Shown here piece after piece: positions 22,416 through 33,397 of a DNA stretch of 64,000 bases. The notes beneath the pieces were generated by a model. It made no database searches. It saw only the letters and a program-made list of their open reading frames with translations, and was not told where the DNA came from. The stretch comes from Echinococcus granulosus (taxonomy: Eukaryota > Platyhelminthes > Cestoda > Cyclophyllidea > Taeniidae). The first letter of the stretch is position 1, and the number at the start of each line of letters is the position of its first letter. The translations under genes and the position numbers were made by a program. Location of the stretch: contig NW_020170390.1 of the NCBI RefSeq assembly GCF_000524195.1, positions 93,978-157,977 on the forward strand, read 5' to 3'.

Positions 22416-24152
22416 ATGCGATTTTCCCTCATCTTCCTGGTTGCGCTGCTTTACGATTTCAATGCTGAACCGGCAAAGGGATCTCGATTCACGGTTTGGT
22501 TACCATGTGGTCGCCTCATTCATCTGCCATGCAATTTGAACGGGCACAAATTCATTCAACTCAGCACACGAGTGTCGAACGTGAGTAGTAGTGATTTAGT
22601 AAAGGCAGAACTGTTAAATAATGTGGAACTTGGTGTGGCTACTGTTTGGTACAATAACATAGGTCGAGTCATTCATGTTGGTGGAATTCTTCCAATCCAT
22701 CTTCCAATGATAGCTCCTGGTGAAATGGACTACGAGTTGTCGCGAACTGCGTCCACTTACGAAACCCAGAGCGCTCGAACAACGCTAGAGCTACCGAAGG
22801 CTTATGCAATCGACTTGGGCAGTAGTCTGGACACACTCCATCGAAAGGCCATGACTACAGTTACTTGCCGGACCTATAGATCGCAACGTGCGGGACTTCT
22901 AAAGTCGGAGCTACTGGAAGAGGAACCATTTTCAATGAAAGAGGAGCTGATATACAATCAGTATTCTCTAATGCACTATGTTCAACCTCTTGTGTTATGG
23001 AAATACGTTATTCCCGAGCATCCTCTCATAAAAGAACACTTTGATTCAGACTGGTGGCGTGCTGAAGCAGAAGTATTCTGTCGTAAGTTGCGAAATGTGA
23101 GAGAATTTCAAATCTCACCCTGTTTAGGTGTTTCTATAAACCAGATCATAGCAACCTCTTCTTTCAAGCACCAAACGCTTCTGTCCTTGACCATCAATTT
23201 GAGTTCTAATCCAATGAACGTACTCTCTGACCCAACTAGTACTAATCCTGAGGGCAATATAACCCTTTCGTACATCCATGCAACAACGAAAAACATGCTT
23301 GATCAGCATTTCACAAAATCAGTTCTACGAAATTTAACGCTTCATAATGTATCCACAGGTGCTCAAATTTCTATTTTCACTTCCGCAGACATCATCTGTC
23401 CAACAGGAACTCAACTAAAACACCCACCCCCTCCTTTACTCCCAATATCCTTTAATTACCCAATGAATACTTCGCTCCAAAGTGTGGACAAGTCCCTCAT
23501 CAGTCCCGCCGAGAGCGCCTACGTATTGGCTACAGTATCGTTGAGCTGTGAAGCCTGTCCACCTGGTCACGCTCCGCGAACGCCCTACTCCTTTGCTCCA
23601 TGCACACCCTGCCCTCGTGGACTCTACCGCGGAGACACAGGCTGGCCCTCGGCCTCCGGCTGCCTCCATTGTCCAGCCGGTTTTACTACCCTTCGGGAGG
23701 GCTCCACCTCTCGTGATGACTGTGTCATAGACGGTGGGATGCTTACGCGAGCTATAGTGGGCTTTGCTGTATGGGCCTATCATAACTTCATGGAGCTCAT
23801 CGTAGCCGCCCACGAGGCCTCAATGTCTTACACCAAACGCGCCAGGCTCTACCTCAGCGAAGAGAGTAAGGCGGACATGTCCAAGGAGTCAGTTCATTGG
23901 ATCAATCGAATAAAGCCGGCTGCTCTCGCTGTGGGTATTTTTTACAGTCTCCTTGTACTTCTATTAGTTGCGCTAGCTCTCTACCGCCTTCTGCTGATCT
24001 ACCGCTTTAAACGGACGCATTCTAAGCACATGCACCTTCTAAGGAAGAGCATTGTCATTGGCCAACTTAATTCACAGGATGATACGAAAGATCTACTGAG
24101 AAAGGACTTTGCTAAGGTCGGTGAGATAAACTCGGCACATGCAACTGCTTGA
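22416..24152 (+). CDS. Type I membrane protein with ephrin-receptor-like (GCC2/GCC3) cysteine module
   Basis: A single exon of 578 residues that I cannot assign to a named family. Seen: a signal peptide (FSLIFLVALLYDFNA, cleavage near residue 18-24); a long extracellular region with about seven N-glycosylation sequons (NVSS, NLSS, NITL, NLTL, NVST, NTSL among them); a cysteine-dense block at about residues 370-432 (CEACPPG, CTPCPRGLY, CLHCPAGFTT, DDC) with the spacing of the tyrosine-kinase ephrin-receptor-like repeat; a membrane segment near residues 508-530 (AVGIFYSLLVLLLVALALY); and a ~50-residue basic cytoplasmic tail. The same module occurs in ELAPOR/EIG121, Eph receptors and many secreted proteins, so it does not fix function. 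Location should be plasma membrane, tegument or endomembrane. No kinase domain is present. The reading frame and signal-TM architecture make it a confident gene. Confidence 0.85.
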   Translation: MRFSLIFLVALLYDFNAEPAKGSRFTVWLPCGRLIHLPCNLNGHKFIQLSTRVSNVSSSDLVKAELLNNVELGVATVWYNNIGRVIHVGGILPIHLPMIAPGEMDYELSRTASTYETQSARTTLELPKAYAIDLGSSLDTLHRKAMTTVTCRTYRSQRAGLLKSELLEEEPFSMKEELIYNQYSLMHYVQPLVLWKYVIPEHPLIKEHFDSDWWRAEAEVFCRKLRNVREFQISPCLGVSINQIIATSSFKHQTLLSLTINLSSNPMNVLSDPTSTNPEGNITLSYIHATTKNMLDQHFTKSVLRNLTLHNVSTGAQISIFTSADIICPTGTQLKHPPPPLLPISFNYPMNTSLQSVDKSLISPAESAYVLATVSLSCEACPPGHAPRTPYSFAPCTPCPRGLYRGDTGWPSASGCLHCPAGFTTLREGSTSRDDCVIDGGMLTRAIVGFAVWAYHNFMELIVAAHEASMSYTKRARLYLSEESKADMSKESVHWINRIKPAALAVGIFYSLLVLLLVALALYRLLLIYRFKRTHSKHMHLLRKSIVIGQLNSQDDTKDLLRKDFAKVGEINSAHATA

Positions 24153-26550
24153 ATGACGAATTCTCAAGCAAAACACGCGACTCACTGGTACTACTTGAAA
24201 GTTTTCAACACTTTTAGTACCGGTCAATGTACTTCAAATGCAGGCATCAATGAATGGCATTATATTGGGTCATATTACTCATTAATGATTAAGACTACAC
24301 AGGTTGGGCGTGTCACTCACTCCAACTCTACTTAAATTTGTAGCGTCATGAGTCTTGGCTGAAATCGTACTCAGCCAAAGTATTAATGGAAGAACATATA
24401 TCAAAATGTACGGAGGGGTCTGAAGACTATAAAAATGGCTCGAACACCATGATGCACTTCGGGAACATAACTAGAAGGGACTCAGATACACGCATTGTTA
24501 AGCCCGTTGTTAAACAAATTGCTACAGCATCTCAAAGGTGTCTCACTGCTCGTTTAGGTAATAGCATCTATTCAAAAGTGTTTCAGTGGTTTGCCTCAAC
24601 AGTCAAATAGTCGGTAAATGACAATTTCATTTATCTTTTCCTAGTTTTAAAAGAGTGAAGGGTAGCGCTCGGCGCCCACTAACGTATCAGATAGGCAAAA
24701 AACTGAGACCTACACCAGTAGAAATTCACAGATACTACGTCTCGTGCGACGGACAACCAATATCCTGCACACGAAAGAAACCGCACAATTTCTCCGCCGG
24801 CCTATACGTTTAGCAATTAGCCCGGCAAGGGAGGCGAATCCCTCTACCCCCCACTCTTCCCTTATTGGCATTTTGAGCTCCCGCTGCTCAACATTCCTAC
24901 GTAATGAAGCAGAAGAGACATTCCTTTAACTCACTATCTGCCCCTGCACAAAGCCCGCCCGTGGATAAGTCACGACCCCACCCCCGAGCTCCCACAAGTC
25001 GTAACAACCCTAGGTACTGTAGGAAGCGCAATACCAACTAGCAGGAGATCTGCTAGCGTACTCCGCGTTTCAGGAGGAGCTCATATCCTGCACCTGCCCA
25101 ATGACCCACCACATGATCACTCTCCTCTCGGAGGCATCGTCCTCAGCGCACCTCTCATTCAGCTTCCCGCCGCGACTACTGCATAGCCAGTATTCTCAAA
25201 GACCACAGGCTAATCAGCAACGCCAGCCGCTACAACGCCAACGGCGCCTCACGAGAAGCCCACTGCAACCGTAACCTCCTATTCGTGAACTGTATTGGGA
25301 AAGTGAAAATCCATTGGCTTTATGTGCCCCTAGACCGGAAGATGTCCTAAAAAGAGGGCAACTGCCGGGCCATTAGTTAGTCGCAAAAAAATCCCCAATG
25401 CTAAACCATTTAACAAAAGACAAGATTCGACATAATTCCATGGCAACACTGCTTCGTATCTATTCACCCTCACCACCACCATTTTTTCAGCGTTGCCCAC
25501 CCATCCATCTGGATGAATGTCTGCGTAACCATCAACATAAAGGTAGCGTAGACACCTCCAAAATGGTCTCTTCCCAACAAATCCGGTCTAAATTTGCTTT
25601 AGGTGTCAATAGCGTACTTGCAGGAGACTTAACAGACCTATCTATTCACGGCAGATGCCTTCCTCCCAACACTTTAAGCTATGGTATTCAGCCATGGAAA
25701 CCAGAATAGTTATGCTTCTGGACCGGGGTCGCTTGCTGCTGCCACTGATTTAGCAGCCCAAGCCTTGTCTAGTGTCCTGACAAGCGGAAATACCTGGGAG
25801 AATATGTACTAGCCGGGTGCAGAGGCGCTGTCCTGCTACAGACACCAGATAAGAGCCACACGGCAGATCGGACACACGAGCCGAGAATAACCTGGTCAAA
25901 CAAGAGCTCGTAACAACAAAATAAACACGATGCTTGAACTACTTCTGCTAAGCGAACAGCCTGTTTGCACTAGGAATATTTCTGTTAATAATTTGTAATC
26001 TTCACAAATCGCGGGCTAAGCGCGTGCAATGTGGAATGGAGCAATTAAAAGGGTCTAATACTGCTAACGGGTATCAGATTCCTATAATCAGTGACAATCT
26101 AGTCTTTGTTTTAGAAACACCGTCCTGAAATACTTATGTGTTACGTACGTGGGGGACACTAATGCAATCCATACAGGTTATTATACATTTCGGGCGAACC
26201 ACTGTGCACAGGTAGGAACCATATTCCGAGAATAACACCAGGTGTAACAAATCGGTAATACTGCTACATCCTTTATAAACTTCAGTTATTCCTATAACCC
26301 ATCACAATTTCTGCAACAATTGTTCAATGTACATTGTCTTATTAGTATATCCATTGAACCCCATAGGGTTAAACTAGTCACATATGGCAGAAATAGACAA
26401 AATTCGACCATTGCTATTTATTAATTTCAAAGAAATTTATACTGCAATTTTTAGAGCCTTTAATTCTCTTTCCAATATCCTCCCGTGTTAGATTTCTCTA
26501 ATGCAGCTTACTAGTTTAGGCGGTCCACATAATTTCAATGACACCCGGTC
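24153..26550. other. Intergenic spacer with A/C-rich plus strand
   Basis: No convincing gene on either strand. From about 24.6 to 26.3 kb the plus strand is visibly richer in A and C than flanking DNA, and several frames are open for 150-170 nt without recognisable similarity. Could hold a degraded mobile element or an unrecognised minus-strand transcript. Confidence 0.4.
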
Positions 26551-27954
26551 ATGACTAATGTTTATCTGTTTATTTACGATTTGTCGATGGGTTTATCGAA
26601 ATTGATGTCCCAAGCACTTGTGGGCAAGCAATTCGATGGTATATGGCACACGAGTGTTGTGGTCTACAACCGTGAATACTTTTTTGGTCAAGAAGGAATC
26701 AGTTGCTGCAGTCCTGGGTTATTGCAAACCGGTCAATTAGTGGAACGCAAACCAGTGGGGAGAACGCGCTATACTGATGAGGAGTTACGAAAATATATTA
26801 GTGCATTATCACAGTCACTGTTTAAGCCTGGATCTTATGAGCTTCTAAAGCACAACTGTAACACATTTTCTGCTCACCTTGTAAGGCACCTCACTGGCCA
26901 AGAAATACCCGCATACATAACTAATCTCCCGTCAGCTTTCCTGGAAACCCCTCTTGGGTCAGTATTTCGAGGAGTCTCGGAGGGTGCTGTCTCGGCAATT
27001 GGTCCTTCTACTTCTCGTATTCCCATGCAGACTGGCGTGCTGCACCGTCAATTACTGTCGGCTACCGTTAGACCAATTTTGTTCGACGAACCTCTTTCAT
27101 TTGAATTTAGTCCAGGTGAGCTCTCAACCATGTTCTCGGAGAGTACTGGAATCGCTCTCCAGTGGGCCAACAGTGCCCTTCCTTACCTGCTGAAACTAAG
27201 TTCACCTCAACTGGATTCGGCGGATGTACCTATCGAGGCCCTCCGTTTGCTTAGATTTAACCGTTGGGCAACTTTTCGCCAATGCAAAGCGATATGTGAA
27301 GTGTTTCGTTTAGCTATGTGGCGCTCTCCTGAGTTGATTCTCACGTGTTTGACCGACCCGGACGAAAGTCTGCACAAGTTACCTAATACCTATCCCTCCC
27401 CCACTGGTCAGATATCTCCATCTAACTATTTTGACTTGGATGCAGCTAAGTCCCACTTGCTGTGCAACGTTTTTGCGCTCAGCTACGACTGGGATTTGAC
27501 TACTCTTCCCTTTGTTCCTTTAGAACCTGTAGCCGCTCTTTGTATTCGGCTTATTCGTTGCCAAGATGATGAGACTCAATCTAATGGTAAATACTTGGCA
27601 AAATCACCAGAACATGAAATGGCTGGCCTTGCATTGACGGTGAATTTCGCTATGTGCCCCTTGGCTAACGAGTCCGAGGCGATGGAGGTTGCCGCTTCCT
27701 TGTTTCATTTGTTGAGCGTTAAAAAATGTTTCAAGTATCCCTTCGAAGCCCTCTATGCTCTGAAAGCCATTCATGCACTCATAGGAACCTTTCCATCTAT
27801 TGCTGATTTGGCAAAGACCTTGGAAATCGTTAATTACATTCCCGAACTTCAAAGCCAGGTGGGACTTATCGAAGGCGATGTTGAAGCCAGCCCATCTCAC
27901 ATTGGCACCGTAAAGGCGATAGTCAATGAAATTACAAGTATACTTAACAATTAA
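26551..27954 (+). CDS. DeSI/PPPDE-family cysteine peptidase with C-terminal PUL-like domain
   Basis: Single exon, 467 residues. The first ~150 residues match DESI1 closely (LYVYDLSKGL-like YLFIYDLSMGL, GKQFDGIWHTSVVVYN, GSYELLKHNCNTFSAHLVR, LTGQEIPAYITNLPS). The catalytic pair of the PPPDE fold is visible: His33 in GIWHTSV and Cys103 in HNCNTFS. These enzymes cleave isopeptide bonds of SUMO or palmitoyl thioesters. The remaining ~300 residues are helical and resemble a PUL domain (Armadillo-like, as in PLAA/Ufd3, where it binds p97/Cdc48): LRLLRFNRWATFRQCKAICE, then repeats with FAMCPLANESEAMEV and ALYALKAIHALIG. Vertebrate DESI1 lacks this extension, but DeSI-PUL fusions exist in other eukaryotes. 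A thioredoxin domain seen in some fusions is absent. Likely cytosolic or nuclear. Confidence 0.9.
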   Translation: MTNVYLFIYDLSMGLSKLMSQALVGKQFDGIWHTSVVVYNREYFFGQEGISCCSPGLLQTGQLVERKPVGRTRYTDEELRKYISALSQSLFKPGSYELLKHNCNTFSAHLVRHLTGQEIPAYITNLPSAFLETPLGSVFRGVSEGAVSAIGPSTSRIPMQTGVLHRQLLSATVRPILFDEPLSFEFSPGELSTMFSESTGIALQWANSALPYLLKLSSPQLDSADVPIEALRLLRFNRWATFRQCKAICEVFRLAMWRSPELILTCLTDPDESLHKLPNTYPSPTGQISPSNYFDLDAAKSHLLCNVFALSYDWDLTTLPFVPLEPVAALCIRLIRCQDDETQSNGKYLAKSPEHEMAGLALTVNFAMCPLANESEAMEVAASLFHLLSVKKCFKYPFEALYALKAIHALIGTFPSIADLAKTLEIVNYIPELQSQVGLIEGDVEASPSHIGTVKAIVNEITSILNN

Positions 27955-27994
27955 GTACATTTGATTTTTATTTTGACCATTTTTTTTCATTTCC

Positions 27995-28000
27995 AATAAA
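27995..28000 (+). terminator. Candidate poly(A) signal AATAAA of the DeSI-PUL gene
   Basis: Hexamer 40 nt after the stop codon, preceded by a T-rich tract. Confidence 0.6.
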
Positions 28001-28422
28001 GGTTCGTCTTTCTGTGATGCCGTCTTTGCCTTTATTTTCTACATGCAGCTTCTATTGTTTATTACAAATAGTAATCACATCCAATTACACAAGCAAACCA
28101 TCGTAAGCTTTGAGTTCTAGTACTTCACAGCGTCTCTACCTCTTTTCCACTAGAGTCTCTATTTAAACGATTTGATGTTTACTTGATGCTTAACTCTTAT
28201 GGATTGCTTGTGCAATGTGATGATGCCAAATAGTAACTCCAACATGTTTACGCATTCACGATCAACATTGTCGTTCAGAGTTGCCTAGGCCCTTTTATCA
28301 GAACCCATTGCAACTTCCATTGGTGAATAGGATTTCTTTTATAAAAAAAGGGCTTCTCATAGAACTTTGCAAGGATGGGTGAGGTGTTCGACTTATCTCC
28401 TGTTCTATTTCAGTCTAGCGAT
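28001..28422. other. Spacer DeSI-PUL to ESD
   Basis: No gene seen; ESD promoter and 5' UTR expected. Confidence 0.35.
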
Positions 28423-31400
28423 ATGGCTTTGGAGGAAATCTCGTCCAGCAAGTGCTTCAAGGGCACACAAAAGGTTTTCAAGCACGACAGGTAGTCCTCT
28501 GTTCAGCGTTGCCTCTTACACAGTTCGCAATTAGTTACACGGTTAAGTGTCCAATGAAGTTTGCCGTGTACATTCCTCCATGCTACAGTCTTGAGAAGCC
28601 CTGTCCTGTAGTTTTCTTCCTACAAGGTATAGCTAGCTGCCGTTATTTACAATATGTTCTTATCCTGAAGGTCTAACCTGTACCGAGCAGAATTTCATCA
28701 TCAAGTCTGGTGCCCAGCGATATGCCTCTCAGCTTGGGCTCATTCTAGTAAATCCTGATACCAGTCCTCGTAAGTTCGTCATTAATCTTATTGAAGTTTT
28801 TCTATTGTGTCGCTGCCACCTATTTTTTAGGTTAGAGTTGGCAAATCGTCTGCCATTTTGTGATAGTCACTTTGATGAACTGGTGTAATTGAGTTGCCTG
28901 CAAATATATGCGAAATCATTGTGGACGTTGCAGTGGTTTATGTGATTGAGTTTATGACCGCGCCATTGACCCGTTTCTTGTGCGTATTAAGGGGAGAATT
29001 TACCACACTTATCCTATTAAAGCAGAAGTCTGAAAAATGTAAAACTGTTAGCGACGGTCGCCGGACGAGAATCTCTGTGCGAAAGCTCAACTTTACGTGT
29101 GTATGCCAATTTTGAACAACGAGCCCATGTAATATGAGCGAAGTCCTGGAAGAATTTATGCAAATATCAAGATAACGGCCTTTTTGGTACCGATATTAAA
29201 ATGCTAAAAGTTTTGAGATTTTCTAAGGAGTCGACGCTCTCATCTAAACCCTGACTGTTTGGAACGAGTCCCTTGGATAATACTACTAAAAATCGTACTA
29301 ATTGAACTTGTACCATTTCAAATTTGGGGAGATTTTCCCCACAAACTGTAAGGTTTATTGGGTTTCCTTTTCTTAGGTGGATGTAACATTCCAAAGGAAG
29401 ATGATGACTTCGACTTTGGCAGCGGTGCTGGTTTCTATGTAAATGCTACCCAAGATCCGTGGTGCAAGCATTACAAGATGTATGACTACGTCACGGTTGA
29501 AGTGAGTTTCAGTGCTTCGTGGTGTGGCTCTTTTTACTTTGGAGAATAAGTGAGCTTATTGTTCGTTTCTTTGGACATCAGTTTTGCTCAGAAGTATGAA
29601 ATGGTGGATAAAATTTTTATATTTTTCACGAGGAGGACATGTGGGTGATGGTATAACTTGAAACGAAACCGTGTTCAATTTCTTGTCTTGAAGAGACGAA
29701 ATGACGCAATTTCTTTTTAGCTTCCAGAACTAATAGAGAAGAACTTCAATGTTATCTCTGGTAAATACGGTCTTTTCGGGCATAGGTGAGGCTATTACTA
29801 TTTCATATTCTGCTCTTGAACTGAAACCAGAGCTTGTATCTATTTATCTCGGTGGCTTTTTTTTAAATTGTGGACATCTAGCAGATAAGACAAAGCCATG
29901 TCCTACACGTACCTACCATATTTTCTTCCTTTTGCAGTATGGGAGGGCATGGGGCGCTGATGGTGGGTCTGCGAAACTCGGATCGTTTCGTCTCCGTGTC
30001 TGCCTTCTCCGCTATATGCCATCCCTCAGTCGTGCCTTGGGGCATCAAGGCTTTCACGGGTGGGTGGTTCTTCTTCATTGTTCATTAGAGCGAACATTTA
30101 TGGCATCCCACTATAGTTGCATTAGCTTTATATGCTTTGGGCCCATCTGCATATTTGAAAAATCTCAGGTACTCTGATGAAAACCGCACGTTTGGGCTAG
30201 GACAAAATCCTAATATCTTGTAACGACAATTTGGTTATCAGAGGGTTGTATAATTGATCACGCACTGAATCCAATTGATCAGAGGCCATCTCGTATTCCT
30301 TAGGGAAGGTTCGAGTCCTTTTTATCCTATGAAATGCATTCCAACGTTGAAATCATTATTCAGTGTTGCAAAATCGCAAATCCTATGCAATATGATTCTC
30401 GACTGTCATGTGACAGAACGCGAAATCTTTTGCTTGTATCAAGCTCACGTTTCTCACTTCCAAGTTTTTCACATTTTAAGGCATGGATTTATAAATCGGA
30501 AGAGCGGCTGTGATGAGGAATGCCTGAAGATTCTAACTGTTAAGGTGCTGAATACCATGCCGCTTAAGTTCAGCAATCCAAATGAATAGAGAAATCGTCG
30601 AACGCCTCGCCTTTACTCGGCTTTGAAGCAGTTTATGCACAAATTGCTGTTCTTTTGTGATGCTCTCTCCTCTTTCTAGGTTTAATACTCTTGCTTGACT
30701 TATCCACTACTTAGATCAATATACGTAGGGCGAACGTAACCAATTTCACCACTTGTGTTTGGACGCGAACTTGGTCCTAGCAGCCAATCGAGACGTCCGG
30801 GTTTGTGGGCGACTCACGTAAAACTAGACGACTAAAGCAAAGCCATGACCCACATCGTTATTGACACACGTCGTATAGGACACGAACGTTTCGAGTAGAC
30901 TGCTCCCTACCGAAATTCCCCACTGTTTATTTTAATCGGTGTTCGCCTCACCAATTTTGATGCTACCATTTCTGTCCTGTAAGACCGATCGCTCGCTTTG
31001 CCACGCAGCAATTTAAATCATTATGTGTTGAATCTAGTGAGATCAGGTTGCTGCCGCAGCTGGAATATACATTCTATTAAGCACCAGTCTTAATTGGCCA
31101 TGAGACGATCCTGTGCATATCAGAGTCTTATCTGGAAGCAGGAATAGCAGGAAACTGAACTGTTTTCTAGGCTACCTTGGGGACGATGCGGACTGGAGCG
31201 TTTATGACACCGTGGAGTTGATAAAAAAGCACAAAATGCGTTTTGCTACACCGCCTCTCATCGACCAGGGCGATGCTGATGAGTGGCTGGAGAAAAATTT
31301 GAAGCCTGAAGACCTTGTAAAGGCCTGCGCTGAAACTGATCAGGGGATTAATCTGCGCTACCACAAGGTAAGGTATTCGGCCACCCCACTGATCAAGTCC

Positions 31401-31684
31401 TTCTACGTATTAGTAATCAGTAGGAAGTATTACGTATCGTATTGAACAAGTTCAGTCTACAAATTTCCCATTTTTTTGCATATAAACCGATTTTATGAGT
31501 ATTTAAGTGGGAGTACTTATAGTGCATAGGTTGATGTTTGGCTTTAGCAAAAAAAGCTCGTTCGGGTTACACGGATTTCGAGTAATAACTCTTTTTTTAG
31601 GGCTACGACCACAGCTACTTTTTCATTAGCACATTCATGGAAGACCATCTTCAATTTCATGCGAAGAATCTCACATCACTATAA
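28423..31684 (+). CDS. ESD: S-formylglutathione hydrolase (esterase D)
   Basis: Hydrolyses S-formylglutathione to glutathione and formate in cytosolic formaldehyde detoxification. Eight exons: 28423-28490, 28535-28626, 28671-28769, 29377-29501, 29721-29785, 29938-30059, 31171-31367, 31601-31684, giving 283 residues (human 282). Alpha/beta-hydrolase landmarks: [22 protein letters not shown] (oxyanion region), [28 protein letters not shown], the nucleophile GHSMGGHG (Ser150, whose codon is split between exons 5 and 6), [12 protein letters not shown], the acid Asp in IDQGDAD (~227), and the base His260 in GYDHSYFF. For exon 2 the acceptor at 28533-28534 was chosen over the nearby CAG at 28521-28523 because only it keeps the frame and restores KHDSYTVKC. 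Introns 1 and 2 are both 44 nt. All catalytic residues are intact. Confidence 0.96.
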
Positions 31685-31738
31685 AGTGTTGTGGAAGTCT
31701 TTCGCTCGATTGTTTGTAATTTTTTTCACAATTAGAAT

Positions 31739-31744
31739 AATAAA
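31739..31744 (+). terminator. Candidate poly(A) signal AATAAA of ESD
   Basis: Hexamer 55 nt after the ESD stop codon. Confidence 0.6.
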
Positions 31745-32662
31745 CGCATATTTTTTATTCTATTCTTCGTGCTTGTATGACTACATACGGACCGCTGTTT
31801 GAACCGTGTATTAGATTGTCATCATTTGGCTCTGCTTGGGCTAACTTACGGTTGATATTCACATTTTTAAAAAATGTGAAAGTCTTCATTAGGCGTGTAT
31901 CGTTTGAGCTATTTTTTTTTGCTTCGATTCGAACCAAGTATTTCCGCACCGGAACGACTGCTGTTTTGTTCAGTGGAGGGATTTCAGATTGCTGCTTCTA
32001 TCGTCGAAGGATCTTTGAGTCCTAGGTGGGGCTCAAACGCTTTCTTAGCTTTTCGAATAAAGACGAATCTGATTAGGTCCACTTTAACGCACTGTCAATG
32101 CCTTCTTCATTCTTTCATCCGATCGTTTGGGTAACCATAGCTTGTACCCTACTGTTTCACATAACGTCATTTTTTGAAGCAATGGAAAAAATAGTAAAGT
32201 TCGCCCAGAAATTTGATATTATAGTAATTTGTAAAGGGCTTGGTGTTATCAAAATCATCAGCCTCATTAATTTGGTCCTTTTTCAAATAATCGTGTTTAG
32301 CTTTATTCGGCTAAGTTAGTTCTGTGTGTATTCAGTGGATGGAGGCTGTCAGTCTATACGTGGTTTCCGAATGGGTGTGCTATAAAGCTAAAAGTTTGGG
32401 TAACTTTTCTGCACCCGCAATGCACCTTTTCTCGCGTAAACTGTCCCAGGCATGACCAATCCATTTAATTTCCATCAATTTATCTTGCAAGGTGCAAGCA
32501 ATCGGAAGTTCTGCTAAAACCTTAGATGGTGCTCGTCAAATTTTCTCTAGTTTGGTTGTGGTGGCCAATGTGTCCTCCATGTATGAACGAGCCACGTAGA
32601 CATGAAATGGTCCACACAGTTCACTACTTTTCATGGACTGTTTGCTTTCCTTTCAGAGGATT
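31745..32662. other. Spacer between ESD and a putative minus-strand locus
   Basis: No recognisable gene. An open frame at 32098-32319 has hydrophobic stretches but no splice context or similarity I can support. Confidence 0.35.
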
Positions 32663-33397
32663 TTACAGTATCTGTTGAACATCACCATGCACATCTTTCC
32701 GTACTTTTTTGCTTTCTGCAATATTTGTAAATTGGTTTTTAAGTTTCCCTATATCTATTACTGATTCACTTTTATTTTGCTGCTTCAATTTGTCATAGGT
32801 GATAACGAACTGGGCTGAATGCAACATAATTTGTGCACTGAAATCGCTAGCAACGCGCATAAATGACGAGCAAATCTAATCAACAGAATTTTCCGGTTTC
32901 TTGGATAAATGTCTTTGACCGATCATAGCGTCCAGCCATACTTGTGCGTTTCCCATTGAATTAGATGAATGTACTGCCCTAAACTGGCGATAGGCACTAC
33001 CGATTGAAAATCAACACAACTAGCGGTTGGTAATGATAACAGTCTACAGCAGAGATGCAGGGTATCATTGACAATAGGGAGCTGGGCTGAAAAAGTTCCA
33101 CTTACCATAGGCAAGGGGAATTGTGTCGACGTCCAGTATTTCGCCTGACATTTGCTCGTCCGGCATTTGTAGCGTGCCTTGAAGTTGTTTATCGCGATCC
33201 AAGTTTGTGTAGGGTTCAGTACCTGCGCAGACAGCTATTTTTTGATATTTTGAAACAACTGGTAGTATTTTTCGCAATATCGTTTAATGGGTTTAGGTGA
33301 TGGCGCAGAACGAGTAATTCATAACCTTTTGAGATGAATCACATTGTTATTGATGAGCCTTTGTTTTAGAGTATGCACCCAAATAAAGTAGTCTGCC
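32663..33397 (-). CDS. Putative unidentified multi-exon gene fragment
   Basis: I do not recognise this. Several minus-strand pieces look like exons: 33397 downward after a strong acceptor (AAATTTTTCTTTCAG), reading ADYFIWVHTLKQRLINNN; 33222-33106, bounded by GCGCAG and a GTAAGTGG donor, reading TEPYTNLDRDKQLQGTLQMP; a piece ending near 32880 with MGNAQVWLDAMIGQRHLSKK; and a last piece of about 70 codons ending at a stop at 32663-32665 (SAQIMLHSAQFVITYDKLKQ and a Lys-rich tail). Residue composition looks protein-like and partly helical or coiled. I could not make all junctions agree in phase, so the model is incomplete or the locus may be decaying. No function is proposed. Confidence 0.3.

Noticed and set aside
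28491..28523. Shorter ESD intron 1 ending at CAG (28521-28523)
   Set aside because: It would shift the frame into a stop; the acceptor 11 nt further on gives the conserved [16 protein letters not shown] reading.
30300..30330. GGTTCGAGTCC, a perfect tRNA B-box/T-loop sequence
   Set aside because: No A-box, acceptor-stem pairing or anticodon arm at the right distance upstream; it lies inside the ESD intron.
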